The translations under genes and the position numbers were made by a program. Shown here in pieces: positions 1 to 9,452 of a DNA stretch of 64,000 nt. The notes under the pieces were generated by a model. It did not search any database, was not told where the DNA came from, and saw only the letters and a program-made list of their open reading frames with translations. Position 1 is the stretch's first letter. Every line of letters begins with the position of its first letter. The DNA comes from Hyphomicrobium sp. NDB2Meth4 (lineage in GTDB: Bacteria > Pseudomonadota > Alphaproteobacteria > Rhizobiales > Hyphomicrobiaceae): positions 734,501 to 798,500 of the forward strand of contig NZ_FPEJ01000001.1 of assembly GCF_900117445.1 (NCBI RefSeq), given 5' to 3'.

Positions 1-461
1 GCATTGAGGAACACCGGCTCCGCATCGACCGCAAGGGCGCCGCCCACGTATGCGCTGTAATAGGGATTGCACATCAGAACGGCCTGCCGTCCGCTGACGT
101 TCTTGCGCCCCGCCGCCGATAGCGCGGCAAGGAAAAGCCCTTCTCGTGAGCCATTTATCGGCAGAATCTCGCTGTCGGCGTCCGGCGCCGCGGCGGCACC
201 GTAACGTCGCTCCGACCATTTCGAGATGGCCTCGCGCAGAGCCTGCGTGCCCCGAATCGGTGGATACTGCCCGTAGCTCGCCACGGCCTCGGCCAGCTTG
301 CTCGCCACGAACGCCGGCATCGGCTCGCGCGGCTCCCCGATTGTCAGATCGATCGGCACTTGATGCCCGGCTGGAGACGAACCCAGCAGCTTCCGCAATT
401 GCGTGAAAGGCGAAAGCACAGCGCCGTTGGCAAGCGCTGCCAGTCCGGAGGGCGTGGCCAT
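1..461 (-). CDS. dapC: N-succinyldiaminopimelate aminotransferase (DapC-like), 5' part only
   Basis: PLP-dependent class I/II aminotransferase; DapC makes N-succinyl-LL-diaminopimelate in lysine and murein synthesis. Only the first 153 codons are in the window; the 3' end lies beyond position 1. The visible N-terminus contains IDLTIGEPREPMPAFV, the YPPIRGTQALREAI stretch, the NGSREGLF PLP-phosphate loop and the MCNPYYSAY substrate-pocket segment, the usual order for alphaproteobacterial DapC-like enzymes. The ATG at 461 opens the conserved region. The Schiff-base lysine lies in the missing part, so substrate specificity is inferred from family resemblance. Confidence 0.8.
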   Translation of the reverse strand, partial: MATPSGLAALANGAVLSPFTQLRKLLGSSPAGHQVPIDLTIGEPREPMPAFVASKLAEAVASYGQYPPIRGTQALREAISKWSERRYGAAAAPDADSEILPINGSREGLFLAALSAAGRKNVSGRQAVLMCNPYYSAYVGGALAVDAEPVFLN

Positions 462-620
462 GGTCGAACCCTGAGTGCCGACGGCAGCCGCTGTCGGCTG
501 CTGCTGTCGCTGCCAATAGCGGCCGCGCGAGCCAGCGTCTACAGCGACTACGCTCAGGCAGTCAGAGAATTACGATCGGTGATGCCGCCGGGACTGCGGG
601 CGCGCGAGCGCTCTTGTCGA

Positions 621-755
621 TCAGCCGCGCGCCAGGAGATGCTCTGCCGTAACGACATGCACGCTGCTTCCGAGGCGGAGCGAACCGGTGCAGCCAGACA
701 GTTGAACGGCTAGGAGGGCGAGGAGGGTCGCCAGAAGAACTCGGTACATACGCAT
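621..755 (-). CDS. Very small putative lipoprotein (44 aa)
   Basis: A 44-residue open frame starting MRMYRVLLATLLALLAVQ followed by the lipobox LSGC, then about 20 residues ending in LARG. Basic N-terminus, hydrophobic core and lipobox cysteine are what a signal peptidase II substrate needs. It lies upstream of the dapC-like gene on the same strand, about 160 bases away. Resembles entericidin/LptM-size lipopeptides only in architecture; function unknown. Such short frames can be chance, but the signal sequence is convincing. Confidence 0.55.
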   Translation of the reverse strand: MRMYRVLLATLLALLAVQLSGCTGSLRLGSSVHVVTAEHLLARG

Positions 756-898
756 CTCCGAGGGTCCAGATTGGATCGCCATTGGCGCTGAACCGGAGGG
801 TGAATAATTTAGGTTAAAAATTCGTAGACAAATGGCCGGCTGCGCACCGTTCCGTTGGTTATACGAGAAAAATCCCCGCGCCTCTCCAACGGGCTAGC

Positions 899-1357
899 TT
901 GGCCTCGTACCCGGAGCGCGACACCTTGCCCATCGCCGAATACGCCCGCTGTATCCTCTCGATCGCCGAGACTGTGCACTGCTGGCTTGCGGCCCTTAGC
1001 GCCCTCGACGGCGCCCGCCGGGCGCGGGTTGCGGCCTACGCCGAGAAGATCGCCGCCACCCTTGATCGCGCCAGCGTGGCCCTGAGGCAGCTCGAGGCAG
1101 CCCCGCGCGACCGGTCGGCGCGTGAGCGGGCCGTGCGCGAACTCGGGCGTATCAGCGGCTACATCGAAACAATGGTCGAGGTTCTCGAGCATCACCTTGA
1201 CGGGCGCAAGCTCGCAGGAGTTAAAAGGCGCCTAGAGTTGCTTCGGCCAGGGGAGCTGACGAAAACCGTCGTCGCGGGCCGCAAGCCTACCCATATCGAC
1301 CGCTTGGCCTCGGCCGAGGGCTATTTCCAGGCTCTCGCAGACGGGCTCAGAATGTAA
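899..1357 (+). CDS. Hypothetical protein, helical, 152 aa
   Basis: Open frame of 152 codons ending 20 bases before leuD, opening with a TTG. The product is rich in Ala, Arg, Leu and Glu with heptad-like spacing, probably all helical, without signal peptide or membrane segment. No family recognised. The start is uncertain because there is no clear Shine-Dalgarno sequence. Reality is suggested by codon usage like its neighbours and the position just ahead of leuD. Confidence 0.5.
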   Translation: MASYPERDTLPIAEYARCILSIAETVHCWLAALSALDGARRARVAAYAEKIAATLDRASVALRQLEAAPRDRSARERAVRELGRISGYIETMVEVLEHHLDGRKLAGVKRRLELLRPGELTKTVVAGRKPTHIDRLASAEGYFQALADGLRM

Positions 1358-1377
1358 GGCGCTGAAAGAAAGCCAGC

Positions 1378-1983
1378 ATGGACAAGTTCACGACCTTGAC
1401 CGGTGTCGCCGCCCCGCTGCCGCTGCGCAACATCGACACCGACATGATCATCCCCAAGCAGTTCCTGAAGACCATCAAGCGCACCGGGCTCGGCAAGAGC
1501 CTGTTCTACGAGATGCGCTATGACCAGGAAGGCAAGGAGATCCCCGAGTTCGTCCTCAATCAGCCGGCCTATCGCCAGGCGACGCTCCTCGTCACCGGCG
1601 AGAACTTCGGCTGCGGCTCCTCGCGCGAGCATGCACCCTGGTCGCTGCTCGACTTCGGCATCCGCTGCATCATCGCGCCGGACTTCGCTGACATCTTCTA
1701 TAACAACTGCTTCCAGAACGGCATTCTGCCCATCAAGCTGCCGCAGTCCGAAGTCGACAAGCTGATGGACGATGCGAGCCGCGGCGCCAACGCCACCCTC
1801 ACCGTCGATCTGGAAAAGCAGGAGATCCGTGGCCCCGATGGCGGCGTCATCAAGTTCGACATCGATCCGTTCCGCAAGCACTGCCTGCTCAACGGCCTCG
1901 ACGCCATCGGCTTGACGCTCGAGAAGAAGCAGGCGATCGAGAAGTTCGAGACGTCGGCCTCTGAATCGCGGCCCTGGCTGTAA
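1378..1983 (+). CDS. leuD: 3-isopropylmalate dehydratase small subunit
   Basis: Small (swivel-domain) subunit of isopropylmalate isomerase, which with LeuC converts 2- to 3-isopropylmalate in leucine synthesis. The 201-residue product has the usual length. Diagnostic blocks are the N-terminal [16 protein letters not shown], the [11 protein letters not shown] loop and the [16 protein letters not shown] segment. leuC is not in the window, so the two subunits are encoded apart or leuC lies elsewhere, as is common in this order. Confidence 0.96.
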   Translation: MDKFTTLTGVAAPLPLRNIDTDMIIPKQFLKTIKRTGLGKSLFYEMRYDQEGKEIPEFVLNQPAYRQATLLVTGENFGCGSSREHAPWSLLDFGIRCIIAPDFADIFYNNCFQNGILPIKLPQSEVDKLMDDASRGANATLTVDLEKQEIRGPDGGVIKFDIDPFRKHCLLNGLDAIGLTLEKKQAIEKFETSASESRPWL

Positions 1984-2038
1984 CAGCCGCTCCCGCCCTC
2001 CCGTATCCCGGTTATCGATGGATCACCGGGAGGGCGCC

Positions 2039-2524
2039 ATGTGGCGATCAGCACTAACTTTTGTCGCGGGCGGAATTCTCGGCACCGGATTCGGCACTGC
2101 TCTCGGATTTTTCCTTTTCCCCTACGTCTTCCCGCCACCGCCTGCGACTGAGCAATTGACCGCCGCCGAGCAAACAACGCGGCTCGCCAAAGGCTCTTTC
2201 ATCCACGCCAACCCATCCGACCCGGTCCACTACGGCAAGGGAGGCGTCGCGGTATATGATGGCGTGGTGTTCTTGGAGCCGGACTTCGAAGTTGGCCCTG
2301 GCCCCGACCTTCACGTCTACCTTGTGCCCAAGCAGGGCGTTCGCTCCTCGGCAGATCTGGCAGACGCAAAATTTGTCGATCTCGGAAAGCTTCGCAGCTT
2401 CAAGGGCAGCCAAAAATATGCGATCCCCGCGGGGACGGATTTGAAGGCCTATCCGAGCGTCGTCATTTGGTGTCAGCAGTTCGGGGTTCTGATATCGCCC
2501 GCTGACCTCGCGTTCGAGGGCTAG
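2039..2524 (+). CDS. DM13-domain membrane-anchored protein
   Basis: An N-terminal hydrophobic segment (about residues 4-28) is followed by a DM13 domain. The domain shows GSFIHANPSDPVHYGKG near its start, then VVFLEPDFEVGPGPDLHVYLVP and KFVDLGKLRSFKGSQKY, with the VVIWCQQFGV cysteine near the end that is typical of DM13. DM13 domains are thought to act in redox or electron transfer outside the cytoplasm. A GGGAGG ribosome site just upstream favours the ATG at 2039 over one seven codons earlier. Substrate unknown. Confidence 0.75.
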   Translation: MWRSALTFVAGGILGTGFGTALGFFLFPYVFPPPPATEQLTAAEQTTRLAKGSFIHANPSDPVHYGKGGVAVYDGVVFLEPDFEVGPGPDLHVYLVPKQGVRSSADLADAKFVDLGKLRSFKGSQKYAIPAGTDLKAYPSVVIWCQQFGVLISPADLAFEG

Positions 2525-2550
2525 CACAAGCAGCAAAACTAGGAGGCCGC

Positions 2551-2946
2551 GTGGCTAAGCCGATCCACATGATGGTGCGTGTTCTCGACGAGGCCCGCAG
2601 CGTCGACTTCTACAACAAAGCGTTCGGCCTCGAGATTTCTCAGCGCGCCGATTTCCCCGACTTCACCCTCATCTACATGAAGGGCGCGCAATCGCCCTTC
2701 GAAGTGGAGTTGACCGTCAACAAGGGCCGCACCGAGCCTTATGTGCTCGGCGACGGCTATGGCCACATCGCTTTTGCTGTCGACGATCTCGAAGCGGAGC
2801 ACGCGCGCATCAAGTCCGCCGGCCTCACGCCGAAGGACATCAAGCAGATGACGCATGATGGAAAGCCGTTCGGAAAGTTCTTCTTCATCGAAGATCCCGA
2901 CGGCTACAAGATCGAGGTCCTGCAACGCGGCGGCCGCTTCACCTGA
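2551..2946 (+). CDS. Glyoxalase/VOC-family protein (lactoylglutathione lyase-like)
   Basis: 131-residue vicinal-oxygen-chelate protein resembling GloA, which isomerises the glutathione hemithioacetal of methylglyoxal. Metal-ligand positions are visible: His6 in PIHMMVRV, Glu in the PFEVELTVN strand, His in YGHIAFAV and Glu in the GYKIEVLQ strand. The GTG start is supported by an AGGAGG site just upstream. It follows the DM13 gene by 26 bases and may be cotranscribed. Exact substrate not provable from sequence. Confidence 0.8.
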   Translation: MAKPIHMMVRVLDEARSVDFYNKAFGLEISQRADFPDFTLIYMKGAQSPFEVELTVNKGRTEPYVLGDGYGHIAFAVDDLEAEHARIKSAGLTPKDIKQMTHDGKPFGKFFFIEDPDGYKIEVLQRGGRFT

Positions 2947-2965
2947 GCGGCCGCGTGCTGCACTC

Positions 2966-3223
2966 TTACCACTCGTAGTTCGACGACGGCTTCGGATAGC
3001 GGAGGCTCTTCGGAGTCTTCTGCGGCCACTGCGCACCGAGGTTACGAAGGTAAGAGGACTCGCTCGGCTGGCACCAGATGTTGCCGTAGAAGCCGAACGG
3101 CCCGTTGTACGGCTTGCAGTCGCCGCCGCTGCTGTACTGCCGGTAGCGGCCCGCGTCTGCCGAGTGAGCGCCCATCGTCAGCGCGAGCCCTGCCACCAGA
3201 GCACCTACGAATAATCCGCGCAT
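2966..3223 (-). CDS. Small secreted hypothetical protein (85 aa)
   Basis: Begins with a clear Sec signal peptide (MRGLFVGALVAGLALTMGA, likely cleavage after a SADA motif), leaving a mature protein of about 60 residues rich in Tyr, Gly, Ser and Pro with two cysteines that could form a disulfide. A strong GGAGGGACAG ribosome site precedes the ATG. No family recognised. It runs convergently to the VOC gene. Confidence 0.65.
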   Translation of the reverse strand: MRGLFVGALVAGLALTMGAHSADAGRYRQYSSGGDCKPYNGPFGFYGNIWCQPSESSYLRNLGAQWPQKTPKSLRYPKPSSNYEW

Positions 3224-3358
3224 CTGTCCCTCCGATGCATGAACTCATGCCGGTTTATCCGGCTGATCCATGGTTAGCGGAGCGAGGTTGCTTTCACGCT
3301 CGATCTGAGCTGAAGGATTGATTCAAATGCCGGGTATTTGGGAAACGAACGCCAGCGC

Positions 3359-3895
3359 TTAGGCCAGTGCGGCTCGTGCTTCGGCTAATGCCCCCGACAG
3401 CACATGCGAGAACTCGCGGCGCTCATCGTCGGTGAGAAATCGGGCAAATGCGAACTCGCGCCCATGTGAGGCGAGCCGCAGATCGGTGCGCCCTTGCGGT
3501 CCTTCCGCAATGAAGACGCGCACCCAGTAGGGGTTGAAGTCGAAGCTTTCCTGCTGGCCGGAAGGATGCACGCGCGTGATCGTCAGCGCCTGTGGCGTGA
3601 GGTCGATTTTCTCGTAGAGCCGTCCCGCGCGATAGTTCAGGCGAAAGGCGAGGTAGACCAGCGCAACGTCGAGCCCGAAAAAGCCGAACACCGGCCAGGC
3701 ACCCTTCATCAAGAACACCATGCCGGTGATGAAGCTCACGCTGCCGATGGCGATCATCAGCACCAGAAACCCCTTCGGCCCCAGCGAGCGATGCGGATAA
3801 AGCACGGCTCGGAATTCGCCTCGCTCGCGCGAGCCCGCGCTCGTTTCTGTGCGCGGCACGATTGGCGCTTGTCTCGGATCGAGGTTTTCGCTCAT
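3359..3895 (-). CDS. DUF2244 family membrane protein
   Basis: 178-residue protein with two adjacent transmembrane helices (about residues 43-65 and 68-88) followed by a cytoplasmic beta-rich half (LTITRVHPSGQQ, FNPYWVRV, LASHGREFAFARFLTDDER). This arrangement and the conserved FNPYWVRV and GREFAFARFL blocks match DUF2244. Function unknown; often near cytochrome oxidase or nth in alphaproteobacteria. Divergent from nth with only 30 bases between the starts. Confidence 0.85.
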   Translation of the reverse strand: MSENLDPRQAPIVPRTETSAGSRERGEFRAVLYPHRSLGPKGFLVLMIAIGSVSFITGMVFLMKGAWPVFGFFGLDVALVYLAFRLNYRAGRLYEKIDLTPQALTITRVHPSGQQESFDFNPYWVRVFIAEGPQGRTDLRLASHGREFAFARFLTDDERREFSHVLSGALAEARAALA

Positions 3896-3925
3896 CTGCC
3901 AAGCCTAGCGCGGGGAACGGCAGTT

Positions 3926-4717
3926 ATGAAGAGGCAGGGCGGCCAAGCCGCGAAGCAACAAACAAAAGCGGCGGCGGCGAAAGCGCCGGCGAAGCCTGCC
4001 AAAGGTAAAGTGCGGCGCGACGAGCTGCCGCCTGCGACGAGCGCTAAGCGCACGCGGGGCCGCAGCCGCACGCGCCTCTCCAAAGACGCAATCCAGGAGA
4101 TGTTCTCGCGCTTTCAAGCAGCCGATCCCGAGCCCAAGAGCGAGCTCGAATACGTTAATCCTTTCACGTTGCTGGTAGCTGTCGTGCTCTCCGCCCAGGC
4201 CACCGACGCCGGTGTCAACAAGGCTACGCGCGCCCTCTTCAAAATTGCCGACACGCCGGAAAAGATGGTCCGCCTGGGCGAGGATCAGGTGCGCGACTTC
4301 ATCAAGACGATCGGGCTCTATCGCAACAAGGCGCACAATGTCATCGAGTTGTCTCGCCAGCTCGTCGCCAACCACGGCGGCAATGTCCCGCATGATCGTG
4401 CAGCGCTCGAAGCGCTTCCCGGCGTCGGCCGCAAGACGGCGAACGTGGTTCTGAATGTCGCCTTCGGCGAACCGACCATGGCCGTCGATACGCATGTGTT
4501 CAGAGTTGCAAATCGAACAGGCCTATCGAGCGGAAAGACACCACTCGAGGTCGAGGAGGATCTGCTTCGGGTAATTCCTGCCGAGTTCGCTCTACACGCC
4601 CACCACTGGCTCATCCTGCATGGCCGCTACGTTTGCAAAGCGCGGTGTCCGGAATGTCCGGATTGCCTCGTTCGCGATATCTGCCTTTTCGACGCAAAAA
4701 CGCCGTGTCCTGACTGA
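3926..4717 (+). CDS. nth: Endonuclease III
   Basis: DNA glycosylase/AP lyase of base-excision repair, acting on oxidised pyrimidines. The helix-hairpin-helix with catalytic Lys is LPGVGRKTANVV (Lys170), the catalytic Asp is in VDTHVFR (Asp188), and the C-terminal [4Fe-4S] ligands Cys237-X6-Cys244-X2-Cys247-X5-Cys253 are intact. The ATG at 3926 gives 263 residues with a Lys/Ala-rich, probably disordered N-terminal tail of about 50 residues. The longer open frame upstream overlaps the DUF2244 gene on the other strand and is not coding. Confidence 0.95.
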   Translation: MKRQGGQAAKQQTKAAAAKAPAKPAKGKVRRDELPPATSAKRTRGRSRTRLSKDAIQEMFSRFQAADPEPKSELEYVNPFTLLVAVVLSAQATDAGVNKATRALFKIADTPEKMVRLGEDQVRDFIKTIGLYRNKAHNVIELSRQLVANHGGNVPHDRAALEALPGVGRKTANVVLNVAFGEPTMAVDTHVFRVANRTGLSSGKTPLEVEEDLLRVIPAEFALHAHHWLILHGRYVCKARCPECPDCLVRDICLFDAKTPCPD

Positions 4718-4962
4718 GGTAAGCGCCCGGACACATATTGTGATTGCTACAAAGGTTGGAGGAATCGCTCGGCATTAACGTTCGCGGCTCGCGAAGCCCG
4801 ATAAATACCGGTTAGTCGCGTCTCTCGGCGGCCAATTCCTTAACGCCGCCCGCGCCATTTGATTGAAACGCCGCGCGTTCACTTAAGTCAGCGCATACAT
4901 ATGACTGCGTATCGTCCTCGCATACGGGCCACAGCCTGGCATGTGGAGGGGCACAATTCTCT

Positions 4963-6771
4963 ATGGGTAGGAAACCCACACCCAGTTGCGGTTGCAGTCC
5001 AACTAACGCCGAGCGTCAGGATCCCGCGGAGATAGCCGCCACCGACGTTCTGCTGGAGCAAAAACGGACTCTCGAGCAACTCAACGCTTGGTTCGAGCTC
5101 GCCCTGAACAATATGGTTCGCGGGCTCTCCATGTTCGATTCCGAACAGCGCCTGATTGTCTGCAACAGGAGCTACAGGCAGATCTACGAGCTTCCCGAGG
5201 AGCTGACGCAACCCGGGACGCACCTGCGAGACATCGTCCAATATCACTTGCGCCAGACCACTGGCCGCGATTGCGCGCTCGACGAAGCACGGTTCTCCGA
5301 TTGGCTTTCGACGCATCTTGGCAAGCTGGCGCAGGGCCAGTCTTTCACCCAGGTGCAGAACCTCCGTTCCGGACGCACGTTGCTGGTGACGTATCAGCCG
5401 CTTGCCGATGGCGGCTGGGTCGACATTCAAGAGGACATCACCGAAAAGCGTCGCGCCGAAGAAAAGATAGAATGGCTCGCGCACCACGACGCACTGACGG
5501 GCGTCGCCAACCGCTTCTATTTTCGCGAGACCTTCGAGCACGCGTTGAAGGGACTGGGCAAAGGCTGCACGCTGGCCCTGCACTGGCTCGATCTCGACGA
5601 GTTCAAAGAGGTCAACGACACCTACGGCCATCCCATCGGCGACGCGTTGCTGAAGGCCGTCGCGCAGCGCCTTCGCTCGTGCATCCGGCGCACTGATTTT
5701 CTCGCCCGTCTCGGCGGTGACGAGTTTGCCATCATACAATCCGGGGCCGGGCGCAGCGAACAGTGCGAGCGCCTCGCCAAGCGCGTCCTTGCTGCCGTTG
5801 GCAGGCCCTACAACATTCTCGGCAACGTCATCACGGTCAGCGCCAGTCTTGGCGTCGTGCGCGCGCCCGTCCACGGACGCACGCCCGATGAACTCCTGAA
5901 GAATGCCGATGTCGCGCTGTATAACGTCAAGTCTGCAGGCCGTCGCGGATTCGAGCTATATAATCGCGACAGCAATCGCCAGATCATGGCGCAGCGGCGT
6001 CTAGAGCTGGATATTCATTCAGCCCTCAGCCGCGATCAGTTTCAGCTCCACTATCAGCCGATCCTCAGCTTGCACTCGCATAATGTCGTCAGCTGCGAGG
6101 CGCTTCTCCGCTGGGCACATCCACACGACGGCCTGATCGCCCCCACCGACTTCCTGCCCGTGGCCGAGAAGACCGGTGCGATCGTCGACATCGGACGTTG
6201 GGTTTTGCACCAGGCCTGCCGCGACGCGACGCACTGGGCGAGTGAGCTGTCTGTAACGGTGAACCTGTCGCTGCTGCAGTTCGAGAGCGGAGATCTCGCA
6301 AGCGTCGTCGAGGGCGCGTTGTCGGCCGCCGGTTTGCCGGCCAGCCGGCTCGAGCTTGAAATCAGCGAGGGGCTCATCTGCCGTGACAAAGGCCGCTTGT
6401 GCGACACGTTGCATGAGCTGCGCGAGCTTGGCGTCGGCATCACGCTCGACGACTTCGGCCAGTCCACCGGCTCATTGAGCTCGTTGCGGTCCTTCCCGTT
6501 CGACAAGGTGAAGATAGATCGCGCGCTCGTACGTGCCCATCCTGCGGGCAACGGCGACAACGCGGCAATGGTGCGCGCCGTCGCTAGCCTCGCTGACGAC
6601 CTGGGCATGGGCACGGTGGCGGAAGGCGTCGAGACCATTGACGAGCTGAATACTGTGACGCGTGCAGGCTGCAAGCGCGCGCAAGGCTTCTACATCGGTC
6701 GTCCGGTCCCGGCGGCCGAGCTTGGCGCGGTGCTGATGGAATGCGCGCAGCGGCACACCTGCGCAGCCTGA
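4963..6771 (+). CDS. PAS-GGDEF-EAL cyclic-di-GMP turnover protein
   Basis: A soluble 602-residue signalling protein: a PAS-like sensory domain (about residues 30-165), a diguanylate cyclase domain with an intact GGDEF motif (about residue 250) and a phosphodiesterase domain with CEALLRW (about 380), the DDFG motif and AEGVET. Both motifs look complete, so it may be bifunctional or use one domain as a regulator. No membrane segment is seen, so it probably senses a cytoplasmic signal. It occupies the place downstream of hisF where other Rhizobiales carry hisE. ATG start after a GGAGGGGC stretch. Confidence 0.93.
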   Translation: MGRKPTPSCGCSPTNAERQDPAEIAATDVLLEQKRTLEQLNAWFELALNNMVRGLSMFDSEQRLIVCNRSYRQIYELPEELTQPGTHLRDIVQYHLRQTTGRDCALDEARFSDWLSTHLGKLAQGQSFTQVQNLRSGRTLLVTYQPLADGGWVDIQEDITEKRRAEEKIEWLAHHDALTGVANRFYFRETFEHALKGLGKGCTLALHWLDLDEFKEVNDTYGHPIGDALLKAVAQRLRSCIRRTDFLARLGGDEFAIIQSGAGRSEQCERLAKRVLAAVGRPYNILGNVITVSASLGVVRAPVHGRTPDELLKNADVALYNVKSAGRRGFELYNRDSNRQIMAQRRLELDIHSALSRDQFQLHYQPILSLHSHNVVSCEALLRWAHPHDGLIAPTDFLPVAEKTGAIVDIGRWVLHQACRDATHWASELSVTVNLSLLQFESGDLASVVEGALSAAGLPASRLELEISEGLICRDKGRLCDTLHELRELGVGITLDDFGQSTGSLSSLRSFPFDKVKIDRALVRAHPAGNGDNAAMVRAVASLADDLGMGTVAEGVETIDELNTVTRAGCKRAQGFYIGRPVPAAELGAVLMECAQRHTCAA

Positions 6772-6789
6772 GATGACGTGCGGCGCCGC

Positions 6790-7569
6790 TCAGCTGGCAG
6801 GCCGCACCGCGATGCCCGCTTCGGCCATGTGCTGCTTGGCTTCGCCGATCGTGTAGGTGCCGAAGTGAAAGATCGATGCGGCAAGCACCGCACTCGCGTG
6901 CCCCTGCGTAATCCCCTCGACCAGATGATCGAGATTGCCGACGCCGCCTGACGCGATCACCGGGATAGTCACCGCGTCGGAGATCGCCCGCGTCAGCTCC
7001 AGATCGAAACCGGCTTTCGTGCCGTCGCGATCCATCGAAGTCAGCAGGATTTCGCCCGCACCAAGTTCGGTAACTTGCCTTGCAAACTCTATGGCATCGA
7101 TGTCCGTCGGCGTGCGCCCGCCGTGTGTGAAGATCTCCCACCGCGGCGTCTCGCCCGGTTGCGAGACACGCTTGGCGTCGATGGCGACGACGATGCACTG
7201 AGCGCCGAACTTCTCGGATGCTTCTTTGACGAACAGCGGATTCTTCACCGCCGCGGTGTTGATCGACACCTTGTCGGCTCCCGCATTCAGCAGTTTGCCG
7301 ATGTCCTCGATCGTGCGCACGCCCCCGCCAACGGTCAGCGGCATGAAGCACCGCTCGGCCGTCTGCTCCACCACGTGGAAGATGTTGTCGCGATCCTCAT
7401 GGCTCGCGGTGATGTCGAGGAAGCAGAGTTCATCAGCCCCTGCAGCATCGTAAGCCGCGGCCGCTTCGACAGGATCGCCCGCATCGATCAGGTCGACGAA
7501 ATTGACGCCTTTGACGACACGGCCGTCCTTCACGTCGAGACAAGGAATGATGCGGGTTTTCAGGGTCAT
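6790..7569 (-). CDS. hisF: Imidazole glycerol phosphate synthase cyclase subunit
   Basis: (beta/alpha)8 cyclase that with HisH converts PRFAR and glutamine-derived ammonia into imidazole glycerol phosphate and AICAR. Start [16 protein letters not shown] places the catalytic Asp at residue 12; the second catalytic Asp is in LTSMDRDGT. Length 259 matches the family. The frame stays open 50 codons upstream, but the family start is at 7569. It is separated from hisA by a SnoaL-like gene instead of being adjacent. Confidence 0.97.
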   Translation of the reverse strand: MTLKTRIIPCLDVKDGRVVKGVNFVDLIDAGDPVEAAAAYDAAGADELCFLDITASHEDRDNIFHVVEQTAERCFMPLTVGGGVRTIEDIGKLLNAGADKVSINTAAVKNPLFVKEASEKFGAQCIVVAIDAKRVSQPGETPRWEIFTHGGRTPTDIDAIEFARQVTELGAGEILLTSMDRDGTKAGFDLELTRAISDAVTIPVIASGGVGNLDHLVEGITQGHASAVLAASIFHFGTYTIGEAKQHMAEAGIAVRPAS

Positions 7570-7603
7570 TTTGGCCTTCGTCGTGGGATTGTATCGAGAC
7601 CCC

Positions 7604-8035
7604 CTACTGGGGTCGTTTGAGCAGCGCTGCAAATGTAGCCAGTGCGGCAGCGTCTTGATAGACCTCGAGCCTGCAGATTCGGTCGCCCGAGAACACGATG
7701 ACGTTGCGGCTGGTGGCACTGTGACTCATGCCCGTTTGCGGGTCGCGCCATGTGAACTCGAAGTTCGCTCTCGCCTGATTGCCTGAAAGGCTGAAGCTCA
7801 CCAGCTTGATGTCGATGTCGCTCGTATCTCGTAGGCCGGCGAGACGGAGGAGATAGGCCTGCCGGCCGGTGATGGTCCTGGGACCATTATTCTCGCCACC
7901 CCAGTTCGAGAAGTATGTCAGATCCTCGGTATACATCTCGCGCAGAGCGGCAAGATCGCGTCGATTCCAGGCCGCTTCCGCAGCCAGGACGACTTCGAGC
8001 GCACGTTCCTTTGTGATCGATTCTCGCGATGTCAT
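7604..8035 (-). CDS. SnoaL-like / NTF2-fold protein
   Basis: 143 residues with the cone-shaped NTF2/SnoaL fold pattern: N-terminal helix [28 protein letters not shown] and later beta strands ([36 protein letters not shown]). Members include isomerases, dehydratases and binding proteins, so no reaction can be given. It lies between hisA and hisF on the same strand, a place where these genes are normally adjacent, and is therefore probably an insertion transcribed with them. Confidence 0.75.
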   Translation of the reverse strand: MTSRESITKERALEVVLAAEAAWNRRDLAALREMYTEDLTYFSNWGGENNGPRTITGRQAYLLRLAGLRDTSDIDIKLVSFSLSGNQARANFEFTWRDPQTGMSHSATSRNVIVFSGDRICRLEVYQDAAALATFAALLKRPQ

Positions 8036-8088
8036 GCACCGGCCCAGGCCATCTGAGTAAACAGGCTACCGTGCGTTGACGAGCCCGG

Positions 8089-8826
8089 CTAGCTTCCCGC
8101 TCCCGCGGCCAGCAACGCCAGCGCTTCGCCTGCATCAAGACGCCCGTCATAAAGCGCCCGTCCGCTGATCGCACCCTCTAACATCGCGTATTCCGGCTGC
8201 AGCAGCGCCTTCACATCGTCGATGGAGGCAAGCCCGCCCGACGCGATCACCGGGATGCTCGTCGAACGCGCCAGCTTCGCCGTCGCTTCGAGGTTGAGGC
8301 CCTTGAGCACGCCATCGCGCTCGATGTCCGTGTAGATGATCGCCGACACACCGGCATCTTCGAAGCGCTTCGCCAGTTCCTCCGCGGTCAGCTCGGACGT
8401 TTCCGCCCAGCCTTCGACGGCCACTCTTCCGCCCTTGGCATCGATGCCAACCGCGATCCGCCCCGGATATTCGACGCAAGCCCGTCGCACCAGCTCTGGA
8501 TCGCGCACGGCGATCGTGCCCAAGATCACCCGGTCGACGCCGCTGTCGATCCAGTTCGCAATCGTCTTGATGTCGCGAATGCCGCCGCCGAGCTGCACGG
8601 GCATTTGCACCGCATCGAGGATGGCATCGACCGCTGCCGAATTCACCGGCTTGCCGGCAAAGGCGCCATTGAGGTCGACGATGTGCAGGTACTTGAAGCC
8701 CTGTTCCTCGAAGGTGCGCGCCTGCGCTGCCGGATCGTCATTGAATACCGTGGCGGCATCCATTTCGCCCAATTTCAGGCGCACGCATTTGCCGTCTTTG
8801 AGATCGATCGCGGGAAAGAGGATCAC
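8089..8826 (-). CDS. hisA: 1-(5-phosphoribosyl)-5-[(5-phosphoribosylamino)methylideneamino]imidazole-4-carboxamide isomerase
   Basis: (beta/alpha)8 isomerase converting ProFAR to PRFAR in histidine synthesis. The start [17 protein letters not shown] gives the catalytic Asp8; the second catalytic Asp is in YTDIERDG; phosphate-binding loops QLGGGIRD and VIASGGLAS are present. Length 245 is normal. It starts with GTG behind an AGGAAG ribosome site. Confidence 0.97.
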   Translation of the reverse strand: MILFPAIDLKDGKCVRLKLGEMDAATVFNDDPAAQARTFEEQGFKYLHIVDLNGAFAGKPVNSAAVDAILDAVQMPVQLGGGIRDIKTIANWIDSGVDRVILGTIAVRDPELVRRACVEYPGRIAVGIDAKGGRVAVEGWAETSELTAEELAKRFEDAGVSAIIYTDIERDGVLKGLNLEATAKLARSTSIPVIASGGLASIDDVKALLQPEYAMLEGAISGRALYDGRLDAGEALALLAAGAGS

Positions 8827-8978
8827 TTGCGGTGGCTTCCTGTCGGTTCGCCAGCCGGATAGAAGATGCTGGCCATCAGTTCGCTGTTATTGCGAGCGAT
8901 AGAAGTTTTGTGGCCAGATAAGTCAAGGCCACGTCCGCCACCCTAGTAACCGCGAGAGCGATCACCCAAGTCACTGCC

Positions 8979-9287
8979 ATGGCCGTTGCGTTCCTCAATA
9001 GTGTTCCGAAGGCGCTTGCCCGCCGCCCGCTCACCGAGGCGGATGCCGTCGACATCTGGATCGCCCGTTGGCTGCGTATTCGACGCAAGGACCTCGTACG
9101 ACGCTACGGCTGCGATCCGCGTCGCCTCTATGAAATTTGGGAAGGCGTGCGCTTCGCCGCCGCCCGCGCTAAGGCCCTCGAAGTGTTCGAGGAACGCTAT
9201 CCGGGCTTGATGGATCGCGTCGATTTTGGCCCGCACCAGCGCCACCCACGCGACGGCCATCAGGGTCAGCTTTCGCTCTTCGAATGA
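8979..9287 (+). CDS. Hypothetical protein (102 aa), basic
   Basis: 102-residue soluble protein with ADAVDIWIARWLRIRRKDLVRRYGCDPRRLYEIWEG, a helical, Arg-rich region that looks like a small helix-turn-helix or nucleic-acid-binding unit. I recall similar proteins as a conserved hypothetical family in Rhizobiales. It is on the plus strand between hisA and hisH, against their direction. No good ribosome site was seen. An overlapping minus-strand frame (8876-9088) is less credible. Confidence 0.6.
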   Translation: MAVAFLNSVPKALARRPLTEADAVDIWIARWLRIRRKDLVRRYGCDPRRLYEIWEGVRFAAARAKALEVFEERYPGLMDRVDFGPHQRHPRDGHQGQLSLFE

Positions 9288-9452
9288 CACTGCCGCGAGT
9301 AGAACAACGTAGAACAGCATGAGAACAAATGCTGGACACCGCCACTGAATCGTGCGATGTTCTCCCTACGTTCGCAGCGCCGCAAATGCAGCGCAATCAG
9401 ACCCCAGTATCGCGTCTCTCCCCTCACAGATCCAGCTCAGAGAGACACCGCT

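Noticed and set aside
3494-3925. 144-residue N-terminal extension of endonuclease III
   Set aside because: It overlaps the DUF2244 gene in antisense and is not part of the family.
8876-9088. 70-residue minus-strand frame with a hydrophobic stretch
   Set aside because: It overlaps the more protein-like plus-strand gene at 8979 and lacks a ribosome site.
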